36,936 bases of DNA from CAZYFH01 sp964646815 (lineage in GTDB: Bacteria; Acidobacteriota; Vicinamibacteria; Vicinamibacterales; UBA8438), in contig CAZYFH010000036.1 of the NCBI GenBank assembly GCA_964646815.1, forward strand, positions 1-36,936, given 5' to 3'. The translations under genes were made by a program, and so were the position numbers. Position 1 is the stretch's first letter, and each line of letters begins with the position of its first letter. The notes beneath the pieces were generated by a model. The model saw nothing but the letters and a program-made list of their open reading frames with translations, was not told the DNA's origin and ran no database searches. Shown in pieces: positions 30,358 through 36,936 of this stretch.

Positions 30358-31662
30358 TCAGTTGGTCTTCGACCGCACCGACTCGCGGGCGGTCAGCTCT
30401 GCCGCGTAGTCCTCGTCGGTCAGGTCGTACCAGCCGATCCAGGAGAATCCCATCTCGTCGATTGTCCGCCCGCCGCCGCCAACCCAGTTGTTCGGGTCCG
30501 GGTTGTAGCGGTTTGCCTCCGAGTTGTCGTGCCAGCTCGTCACGTGGAGGATCGTTCCGGCCGGCACGAGCGGTGCCGCGTCGTCGGCGTAGTTGTAGGC
30601 GAGGTGCCAGTTGTAGTCGAAGTTCGCGCAGTTGACGACCTCCGTCTTCACCGGCTGGGTCGGGTAGATCAACTCCAGGCACTGGTACTTGCCGAGGATA
30701 TGCATGTGCGGCTGGAACATCGTGATCCGCGCTGCCTTGTTCAACCGCGTGTAGCCATCCGAGCGGACGACCTGACCGGCCGGGATGTCGAGCAATCCGG
30801 CGAGCGATCCTTGCGCGCCGGCCAGTTGCTTCGACCACCGGATGTGCTTCGGGATGGTGCCTGCGGGGTGAAACACGATGCCGAGTTCGACCTCTGCGTC
30901 GACGGCTTCACCGATCGAGTGCAGGTGATAGCTCAGCCGCGCCCGCCGGCCGGCCGGCAGCAACAATCCCGAGTCCGGCGGATAGATTTCGGCGTTCTTG
31001 CCGGACGCGTACTCGACGAGAAACAGCCCGGCATCCATCCCCTCCTCGCCCTCGGGCGTGTCGGCGACCGCGTAGGAGAGGGCGTGATGGACCACTTGGC
31101 GCGACGCGTCGTTCACCGGCTTCGTCTGGATTGCCTTGATGTACCGGTCCTCGTTGAGGTTCATGTCGGTCAACAGGTTGCCGAACAGGTCGGGACCGGC
31201 GGCGGGCACGGTGTACGTCGGGAACTTGACGATCAGATCGGGTTCACCGATCTGCCACGCGTCCGAGTCAGCGAACTCACGCAGCGGGGGCATGTCATCC
31301 GGGTTGCCACGCGGGGCCCCGTGGTCGACCCACGCGACGATCGTATCGATCTCCGCCTGGCTCAGCGATGGGTCGTTCTTGAAGTCCTGGATGCCGATCC
31401 GGCGATCGAGGTGCCACGGCGGCATCTCGCGGGTCTGGACGCGGTTCTTGATCGACCGGGCCCACGGCCGGACCTCCTCATAGTGGATCAGCGACATCGG
31501 CGCGATCTGATTCGGCCGGTGGCAGGTAACACAAGCGCGCTGGAGGATCGGGGCGACGTCCCGTGTGAAGGTGGCGTCGGCCGTGCCGGCGCGGGAACTC
31601 TGACCGCTAGCGAGCGTCGGAGCCAACATCACCAGCAGGGTCGCGGGCAGGAGGCGCATCAT
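30358..31662 (-). CDS. Cytochrome c fused to PHM/DBH-like copper monooxygenase
   Basis: 434 residues with a signal peptide. An N-terminal cytochrome c domain has CVTCH at 44-48 with PMSL and PPWH following. Residues about 140-420 match ascorbate-dependent copper type II monooxygenases (peptidylglycine alpha-hydroxylating / dopamine beta-hydroxylase). All expected copper ligands are there: HH at 192-193 in VVHHALSY and the HxH at 246-248 in SYHLHSIG (CuH site), HMH at 319-321 in FQPHMHILG and Met404 in TIDEMGFSW (CuM site). The haem domain could feed electrons in place of ascorbate. Substrate unknown; C-H hydroxylation is the family reaction. It is co-transcribed with the Ig/PKD protein. Confidence 0.85.
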   Translation of the reverse strand: MMRLLPATLLVMLAPTLASGQSSRAGTADATFTRDVAPILQRACVTCHRPNQIAPMSLIHYEEVRPWARSIKNRVQTREMPPWHLDRRIGIQDFKNDPSLSQAEIDTIVAWVDHGAPRGNPDDMPPLREFADSDAWQIGEPDLIVKFPTYTVPAAGPDLFGNLLTDMNLNEDRYIKAIQTKPVNDASRQVVHHALSYAVADTPEGEEGMDAGLFLVEYASGKNAEIYPPDSGLLLPAGRRARLSYHLHSIGEAVDAEVELGIVFHPAGTIPKHIRWSKQLAGAQGSLAGLLDIPAGQVVRSDGYTRLNKAARITMFQPHMHILGKYQCLELIYPTQPVKTEVVNCANFDYNWHLAYNYADDAAPLVPAGTILHVTSWHDNSEANRYNPDPNNWVGGGGRTIDEMGFSWIGWYDLTDEDYAAELTARESVRSKTN

Positions 31663-31788
31663 GGTGTTTCTCCCTATCGAGCTCGCCGAGAATTAAGCTG
31701 GAGCGGACCGGCAAATTGTCCCACAAAACTGCCGAAATGTCGCAGGGCGTGCCGCGCTGCGCGCGTCTGAGGCGTACGCCGGGTCGCG

Positions 31789-33042
31789 TCACGGGTCGAC
31801 GATCCGCGCCTCCACGAGCTGGGCAATCGCCGCGAGTGTCGTCTGGGCCGCGTTCAGCCCCAGACGGAAGTCGTCATCCGAGAAGGTGGCGAATCGATCC
31901 GTCGGCTGGTGCCAGTGCGGATCCCAGCCTGCGCCGATCTGTGCGCCGCGCTCATTTTCGCGCAGGCTGATCGCCGGGACGAGGTCCATGAACGGCGTCG
32001 AGTCGGTGTTAGTCATGTGCGGGCCGACGGTCGCCGGGTAATCGGTAGCGTAGCGGTCGTTTGCCGCCTTGAAGAAGTAAGCAAGCGCACGAGCCTCGTT
32101 AGCCTGCTCAGCGGTCGATTGGAACTCGATGTTCACGTCGGCCTCTGGCCGCTGATCGCGGCTCACCGTCCCGGCGGCGCGAGGGGCGCCGTGATCGAAC
32201 AGCAACATGTCGTGCTGGACCATGCCAAGCCAGCGAGGCTCGGGATACTGTCCCGACCCCGGTGGGTCCTCGCGTCCCTGCATGGCCTGCCGCTGTTCGA
32301 CGTAGGCGCGGCTCCCGTTCAGCCCGGTCTCTTCGTTGTTCCAGAGGATGAATCGAATTGACCGTGCAGTCTGCACGTCGGACGCGTTGAACACGCGAGC
32401 TAACTCCATGACCAGCGCGGTCCCCGAGCCATCATCGTTGGCGGCCTCGCCCCAGCCAAGTCCGTCCATGTGGGCACCCAGGATGTACATCTCGTCCGGA
32501 TGCGAGGCGCCGATGGTCGTGCAGTAGACCTGCTGCCGCGGGCCCGGCGTCGAGGGCTCCTGGTTCAGTTCACGCAGCCGGGCATCGGGTTGCGCCGCCG
32601 GATCCGTGTTGACCCCGGTTCGAGCGCGATACCCGAAGATGCTGCTGCCACCGGGACCGGAGCCGTTACGCCCGATCTTTCCACCGGTCGGGGTGCTGTC
32701 ACGCGTGTTGAGGTCGCCAGTCTGTTGGCGTCCACCCCGCTGTCGTGGCGCGGGTTCGTACACGTAGTCCAGACGCTCTGTGTCCGTACACCCGACGGCC
32801 TGAAGCTGCCCCTCGATCCAATCAATCGCGTCGCGGTTCCGTTGTGTCCCCTGGCGTCGATCGCCGAACTGTGTCAGACCCTTGAGCGCCGCTTTGTAGT
32901 GCTCGAGGCTCAGACGTCCGACCAGCGTGGCCACGACGCCGTTGCCTGCCTCGTCCAGTTGGCGCGCACCTGGTGCTCGCCAAGCGCTCGTCGTTGATGC
33001 GAGTAGCACGAATGCAGCTATCACGACGCCCCTGGTTCGCAT
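31789..33042 (-). CDS. Secreted M28 family metallopeptidase
   Basis: 417 residues with a signal peptide, GGGAGGA before the ATG. Co-catalytic zinc-site motifs in order: GAHMDGLGWGEAANDDGSGT (Asp and His ligands), WNNEETGLNGSRAYV (Glu pair), TVGPHMTNTDSTPFMDLVPA and the last His in DPHWHQPTDRFATFSD. These fit M28 aminopeptidase/PSMA-like enzymes. A Gly/Arg-rich insert of about 60 residues (PAPRQRGGRQQ...) sits before the core. Expected to release N-terminal residues from peptides outside the cytoplasm. The 126 bases before the next gene hold no clear signal. Confidence 0.9.
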   Translation of the reverse strand: MRTRGVVIAAFVLLASTTSAWRAPGARQLDEAGNGVVATLVGRLSLEHYKAALKGLTQFGDRRQGTQRNRDAIDWIEGQLQAVGCTDTERLDYVYEPAPRQRGGRQQTGDLNTRDSTPTGGKIGRNGSGPGGSSIFGYRARTGVNTDPAAQPDARLRELNQEPSTPGPRQQVYCTTIGASHPDEMYILGAHMDGLGWGEAANDDGSGTALVMELARVFNASDVQTARSIRFILWNNEETGLNGSRAYVEQRQAMQGREDPPGSGQYPEPRWLGMVQHDMLLFDHGAPRAAGTVSRDQRPEADVNIEFQSTAEQANEARALAYFFKAANDRYATDYPATVGPHMTNTDSTPFMDLVPAISLRENERGAQIGAGWDPHWHQPTDRFATFSDDDFRLGLNAAQTTLAAIAQLVEARIVDP

Positions 33043-33135
33043 GCGGTCCTCCCGCCGCGCCTTGCGCAGCGAATAACTCCGTTGCAGTCAGCGTAAACTA
33101 CGAGTAGGTTCGCCGGCACTCCAGGAACGGTGGTC

Positions 33136-34332
33136 ATGAGCACGTTCGTACCCCCCGCGCCAACCACTATGCTCCGCGCCGCGGAGGCGTCCGCCGCGTC
33201 GAGCGTCGTTCCGTGGTACCTCTGGGCGGTCGCTTGCGCGTCGACCAGCGTCATCATCGGCGGTATCTGGGACATCTCCTGGCATCGCACGATCGGACGT
33301 GACACGTTCTGGACGCCGGCGCATCTGGCCATCTATCTCGGGGGCGCCGTCGCGGGGCTGTCGTGCGGCTGGCTCGCGATCAAGACGACGTTCTCGGGCA
33401 CGGCAGAGGAGCGGGCCGGTGGCGTGTCATTCTGGGGGTTCCGCGCGCCGCTCGGCGCGTGGGTGTGCATCTGGGGCTCCTTCGCCATGATCACCTCGGG
33501 GCCATTCGACGACTGGTGGCACAACGCCTACGGCCTCGACGTCGAGATCCTAAGCCCTCCACATGCTGTGCTAGCCCTCGGCATCTTCGGGATCCAGATC
33601 GGCACCATGCTGATGGCGCTCGCCTGGCAGAACAACGCCGACGAACGCTCCAGCGGTGGCGCCAGTGCGCCATTACTGTTTCTCTTCATTTACGCCGGTG
33701 GCATGCTGCTCGTCATGATGGCGACCCTCGCCACCGAGTACGTGACGTTTCCCAATGACCAACACGGCCCGCAGTTCTTCCTCGTGAGTGCCGGAATCTT
33801 CCCCGTGCTGCTGGTCGCGATCTCACGGAGCGCTCGCTTCCGCTGGGGGGCGACCGCAGCGGCGGCGGTCTACATGAGTCTGACGATGGTGATGATCTGG
33901 ATCTTGCAGCTCTTTCCGGCCCAGCCGATGCTCGCGCCTATCCTACGGCAGGTGGATCACATGGTGCCGCCGGCGTTTCCGATCCTGCTCGTCGTTCCCG
34001 CGATCGCCGTTGACCTGATGATGCACCGCGTCCCCGATGACGCCGGGCGCTGGCGGCGGTGGGCGACCGCGGCCGGCGCTGCCCTCGTCTGCATGATCGT
34101 GCTGGCCGTTGCGCAATGGCCCTTTGCCAGCTTCATGCTGACCGAAGGCGCGCGCAACGCATTCTTTGCCGCCGACCTCTGGGATTACAACTTGGCGCCC
34201 GGTGATTGGCAATATCAGTTCTGGGGCGATCCGATGACGTTCGTCGCCGCACGCTGGGTGGTGCTGATCGCAGTGGTGTCGGCGACCGCGGGCCTCTGGT
34301 GGGGCAACTGGATGGCCCGGGTGCGTCGATAG
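33136..34332 (+). CDS. Polytopic membrane protein of unknown function
   Basis: 398 residues from the ATG at 33136; a GTG six bases earlier is possible, and AGGAA lies nearby. At least eight hydrophobic helices are visible, for example WYLWAVACASTSVIIGGIWD, LAIYLGGAVAGLSCGWLAI, APLGAWVCIWGSFAMI, LLFLFIYAGGMLLVMMATLA and AFPILLVVPAIAVDLMM. Conserved charged/His positions include DISWHRTIGRD, FDDWWHNAYG, PPHAVLAL, HMVPP and MMHRVPDD, which could bind metal or haem within the membrane. I recognise no family. It is immediately followed by the His/Met-rich protein gene, one base after its stop, so the two form one unit. Confidence 0.75.
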   Translation: MSTFVPPAPTTMLRAAEASAASSVVPWYLWAVACASTSVIIGGIWDISWHRTIGRDTFWTPAHLAIYLGGAVAGLSCGWLAIKTTFSGTAEERAGGVSFWGFRAPLGAWVCIWGSFAMITSGPFDDWWHNAYGLDVEILSPPHAVLALGIFGIQIGTMLMALAWQNNADERSSGGASAPLLFLFIYAGGMLLVMMATLATEYVTFPNDQHGPQFFLVSAGIFPVLLVAISRSARFRWGATAAAAVYMSLTMVMIWILQLFPAQPMLAPILRQVDHMVPPAFPILLVVPAIAVDLMMHRVPDDAGRWRRWATAAGAALVCMIVLAVAQWPFASFMLTEGARNAFFAADLWDYNLAPGDWQYQFWGDPMTFVAARWVVLIAVVSATAGLWWGNWMARVRR

Positions 34333-34333
34333 C

Positions 34334-35842
34334 GTGACCGGCGCCTTGCGACGTGCGGCCTCCGTCGTGCTGGTGATCAGCGCAGCGCTTGCTGCCTCCG
34401 CGCACGTCGGCACCTCTAACGCTTATTTCGAGGGAAACGCGGGTCCATACGGTATCCGCGTGATCGTGCGGACACCGGAAGTGATCCCGGGACTCGCGCA
34501 GGTCTCCGTTCGCGTCACAAGCGGCGGCGGCATCGAACGCGTCGCCGTGCGACCTCTCCGGTGGGATCTGGGTCTCGAGGGCGCGCCGCCGCCCGACCCG
34601 GCGCGACCCGTGGCCGGTGATCCCAACCTCTACAGTGCCGAGTTGTGGCTCATGACCGCCGGCTCGTATAGCGTCCACGTCGACGTTGCCGGCGTGGCGG
34701 GCGCGGGGACCACGTTCGTGCCGGTGCTGGCCGTTGCGCAGAGCCGGCTCGACATGAACTGGGCGATGGGCGCGGGGCTGTTCGGCGCCGCTGCGTTCCT
34801 CTTCGTCGGCGCGCTCACGGTCTTCGGCGCCGCGGTGCGCGAGAGCGTGCTGCCGCCCGGGACACGCCCGGATGCTGGCCGGCGCACGCGGGGCCGACTC
34901 GCGACCGGGATCGGCGGGGTCGTGCTGGCTCTCGTGTGCTGGGGTGGCTGGGCCTGGTGGGACAACGTCGACGCCGCCTACCTTGCCCGGATCTACCGTC
35001 CGCCGCACACGGTGTCCGAGATCGCGACGGCCAATGGCGCTTCGCGGCTCACGCTGACGGTCGATGATCCGAGCTGGGGTGGTCGGACCTGGACACCGCT
35101 CATGCCGGATCACGGCAAGCTGATGCACATGTTCCTCGTCAAGGATGGGGATCTGGCCGCGTTCGCCCACGTCCATCCTGCGCCCGTCGACGAGGCCTCG
35201 TTCGCGGTGATGTGGCCGGATGTGCCCCCGGGTGACTACCGGATCTACGCCGACATCGTGCACGAGTCGGGGTTTACCCAGACGCTCGTCGACCGCGTGC
35301 GCGTTTCCGCAGCGCCCCCCGTGGCCGAGTTGGCGACTCCCGACAACGGCGCCAACGGGCCCGCACTCGTGCGCGATCCCGACGATTCGTGGTCCACGGT
35401 ACGGCCGTTAGGTACCGTTTCCGGTGACCGTTATGTGCTGCCGAGCGCTCGCACGGTCCGGTGGGACCGCGACGCCGCGTGGGTCGCCGACATGGAGACG
35501 TCGCTTCGCTTCGAAGTGACCGAAGCCGATGGGACGCCATCCGTCCTCGAACCGTATATGGGTATGCTGAGCCACGCGGCCATGATGCGCGATGACGGAT
35601 CTATCTTCGTGCATCTCCATCCCTCCGGGAGCATTAACATGGCGGCGCAGATGCGCTTCGCGAACGCCGAGGGCACTGACACGCATACGACGGGCGCGAT
35701 GCGCCACGTGCTCGAGCCGAAGAACCGGGTGTCGTTTCCGTTCGTGTTTCCGGAACCGGGCGCCTATCGCGTGTTCGTGCAGGTGAAGGTGGGTGGCGGG
35801 GTCGAAACGGCCGCCTTCGACGTCGATGTGCGCGACGGCTAG
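34334..35842 (+). CDS. His/Met-rich membrane-anchored protein, duplicated motif
   Basis: 502 residues from the GTG at 34334, one base after the previous stop. A signal peptide leads to a CopC/FixH-like first domain (ends YSVHVDVAGVAGAGTTFVPV), then two helices (GAGLFGAAAFLFVGALTVFG and GGVVLALVCWGGWAWW). Residues about 235-330 and 385-500 are two similar beta-rich domains, each with a Met-His cluster and a following H-x-H-P: DHGKLMHMFLVKDG with FAHVHP (259-282), and YMGMLSHAAMMRDD with FVHLHPSG (408-432). The pattern resembles copper-binding sites (compare CopC and YtkA-like domains). A role in copper handling or delivery is an inference from the motifs. Confidence 0.75.
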   Translation: MTGALRRAASVVLVISAALAASAHVGTSNAYFEGNAGPYGIRVIVRTPEVIPGLAQVSVRVTSGGGIERVAVRPLRWDLGLEGAPPPDPARPVAGDPNLYSAELWLMTAGSYSVHVDVAGVAGAGTTFVPVLAVAQSRLDMNWAMGAGLFGAAAFLFVGALTVFGAAVRESVLPPGTRPDAGRRTRGRLATGIGGVVLALVCWGGWAWWDNVDAAYLARIYRPPHTVSEIATANGASRLTLTVDDPSWGGRTWTPLMPDHGKLMHMFLVKDGDLAAFAHVHPAPVDEASFAVMWPDVPPGDYRIYADIVHESGFTQTLVDRVRVSAAPPVAELATPDNGANGPALVRDPDDSWSTVRPLGTVSGDRYVLPSARTVRWDRDAAWVADMETSLRFEVTEADGTPSVLEPYMGMLSHAAMMRDDGSIFVHLHPSGSINMAAQMRFANAEGTDTHTTGAMRHVLEPKNRVSFPFVFPEPGAYRVFVQVKVGGGVETAAFDVDVRDG

Positions 35843-35986
35843 CGGCTTACGCTACGTCGGCCTGCCGTGCAGTCTCGGGTCTGAAGTCCGGTGCTACGTA
35901 CGTGGTCGCGCAGTCGAACAACGAGAAGGTACGGTTGCTGCTTCCAGGACATGCCTCGACCGAAAAATCTCTTCCCTGAGAGATCC

Positions 35987-36694
35987 CTACGGCTGGTCGT
36001 CCGGGCGCTCCCACCAGACCGTGCCGAAGTTGATGAAGGGGCCGCCGTCCTCGGAGAGCCGCGTCTGGACCCGGAAGGCGTAAGGCGACGTGATGTAGGT
36101 GCGTCCCGTCAGCCGCACCTCGGTGCCCTGGCTTGTGACTGCGGGCGTTTCCCAGTGGTGCGAGTAGAACCCGCCGGGGTCACCGCCGACGCGGCCCGAC
36201 TTGAGTAGGCGCACACCGCGACTGTCGTCCTCCAGCCGAACCATGTACTTCGAACGCCGGTCGTAGTACATCAGTGAGGTGGCAGTGAACGTCGTGTCTC
36301 CAATCATCGCCTCGATCGTGCTTTCGTATGCGCAGCCGCCGATATACCGTACCGTCTCGGTGCCGACGAAGTCGCCCGCCTCACCGAGCGCGGACTCCGG
36401 AACGGGCCCGTCGATCTCCCAGACGCCGATGAAGTAATGGGGATCGAACGGCAGTGGGTCGTCGCCGTCGCCTTCTTTCAGGGTCCTGACGCCCTCGGGG
36501 CCGACGGTGGGTCGGCTCAAAGCGTTGAGGCCGGCGATGAGATCGAGCTCCTGCCGCGTCAGGCACTGTCCGTCCACCGGGGTTTCTCCCAGCTCCAGTT
36601 TGACGAGCGGTTCAGCTTCCACCTGCGCCGGTGTCTGCGCCGACAGCGGTGTCGTGATCGCGAGCAACGTGGCGAGCGTCAGGAGCTTGGGCAT
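35987..36694 (-). CDS. Secreted conserved hypothetical, lipocalin-like
   Basis: 235 residues with a signal peptide (LLTLATLLAITTPLSAQ). The mature part holds FDPHYFIGVWEIDGPVPES, GTETVRYIGGCAYESTIEAM, TFTATSLMYYDRRSKYMVRL and FYSHHWETPAVTSQGTEVRL, a succession of strands like DUF1579 or lipocalin-type barrels. Two cysteines (in DGQCLTRQ and GGCAYES) may form a disulfide. Its ATG lies three bases after the stop of the partial gene upstream, so they are co-transcribed. Function unknown. Confidence 0.75.
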   Translation of the reverse strand: MPKLLTLATLLAITTPLSAQTPAQVEAEPLVKLELGETPVDGQCLTRQELDLIAGLNALSRPTVGPEGVRTLKEGDGDDPLPFDPHYFIGVWEIDGPVPESALGEAGDFVGTETVRYIGGCAYESTIEAMIGDTTFTATSLMYYDRRSKYMVRLEDDSRGVRLLKSGRVGGDPGGFYSHHWETPAVTSQGTEVRLTGRTYITSPYAFRVQTRLSEDGGPFINFGTVWWERPDDQP

Positions 36695-36697
36695 CAG

Positions 36698-36936
36698 TCA
36701 ATTGCAGGTATCAGCCAGCCCGACTACGGCCAGCAGGTTGATTCGTGGCTCACCGTCTGGATCGATCAGGAGCCCCTTGACCAGCACCGTCCGGCCCTCG
36801 CGCAGTTCACCGCTCGCGTTGATCTGCTCGGGCGTCGTGAACAGCGCGCGATTGCCGTAGCGAAGTAGGCCCTCCGCGGTGAGGAAGTCGGCGACCCCGA
36901 TGAGGCGGAACTCGTGCGACCCCGGCTCGGTCTGCC
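36698..36936 (-). CDS. Unidentified protein, C-terminal part (5' end outside window)
   Basis: The minus strand is open from the window edge to TGA 36700-36698, 79 codons. It reads GSHEFRLIGVADFLTAEGLL, RYGNRALFTTPEQINASGEL, REGRTVLVKGLLIDPDGEPR and INLLAVVGLADTCN. The strand-turn-strand pattern resembles a small OB- or barrel-like end, but I do not recognise it. It ends three bases before the next start. Confidence 0.65.
   Translation of the reverse strand, partial: QTEPGSHEFRLIGVADFLTAEGLLRYGNRALFTTPEQINASGELREGRTVLVKGLLIDPDGEPRINLLAVVGLADTCN

Noticed and set aside
30340..31770. 476-codon plus-strand open frame, longer than the gene it covers
   Set aside because: The minus strand has haem and copper motifs and a signal peptide; the plus-strand product is Arg/Val/Asp-rich without any motif.
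34133..35263. 376-codon minus-strand frame
   Set aside because: His/Arg-rich antisense of the His/Met protein gene; no start signal or family.
1..36936. CRISPR arrays, tRNA, rRNA, insertion sequences, integrase or phage genes
   Set aside because: Looked for and not seen: no regular spaced repeats, no transposase or integrase motifs, and no tRNA/rRNA-like stretches in the spacers.

Overview
The window is GC-rich (third-position G/C bias in all intact genes) and dominated by minus-strand genes for exported proteins: quinoprotein (PQQ) and NHL beta-propellers, a DUF1552/DUF1592 pair with planctomycete-type cytochrome c motifs, cyclase, cupin, NTF2-like, DUF1080, DUF1499, DUF6152 and M28 proteins. 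This mix suggests an uncultured Acidobacteriota of the Vicinamibacteria type. The assignment is an inference from gene content; no rRNA, tRNA or standard marker gene apart from an Rsm22-like gene is present.

Layout. 1-3450: 3' end of a PQQ dehydrogenase, then decayed genes (patatin, hybrid sensor kinase, SpoIIE-type phosphatase, unknown fragment) around an intact Rsm22-like gene. 3450-9410: NHL protein, cyclase-family lipoprotein, a pseudogene, a sugar dehydrogenase fused to two CMD-like domains, and a small CxxC protein. 9424-14858: DUF1552/DUF1592 pair, cupin, PQQ propeller and a possible 51-residue leader ORF. 15048-18516: DUF1499 membrane protein, GNAT pseudogene, then four short secreted proteins including an exported SAM methyltransferase. 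18631-23224: a compact operon of three paralogous secreted proteins, a DUF6152 protein and a PepSY-TM reductase-like protein. 23312-24345: a broken AbiEii-like nucleotidyltransferase with an intact small partner, and the second copy of an intergenic repeat. 24346-27862: NHL lipoprotein, DUF1080, MBL-fold and cupin genes. 27995-28873: a plus-strand beta-hydroxyacid dehydrogenase ending in a perfect hairpin. 28914-33042: NTF2-like protein, Ig/PKD-like protein, cytochrome c fused to a PHM-like copper monooxygenase, and an M28 peptidase. 33136-35842: a two-gene plus-strand unit of a membrane protein and a His/Met-rich protein. 35987-36936: two minus-strand secreted proteins, the second cut by the window edge.

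Most products carry signal peptides or lipoboxes, so the region reads as an envelope and periplasmic catabolic/redox repertoire rather than one pathway. The best candidates for undescribed biology are the 18631-23224 operon, the cytochrome c-copper monooxygenase with its partner, the His/Met-rich pair at 33136-35842, and a two-copy intergenic repeat (14728-14846 and 24138-24265) whose reading frame appears conserved. Five clusters of pseudogenes with in-frame stops and frameshifts show active gene loss between the intact operons.
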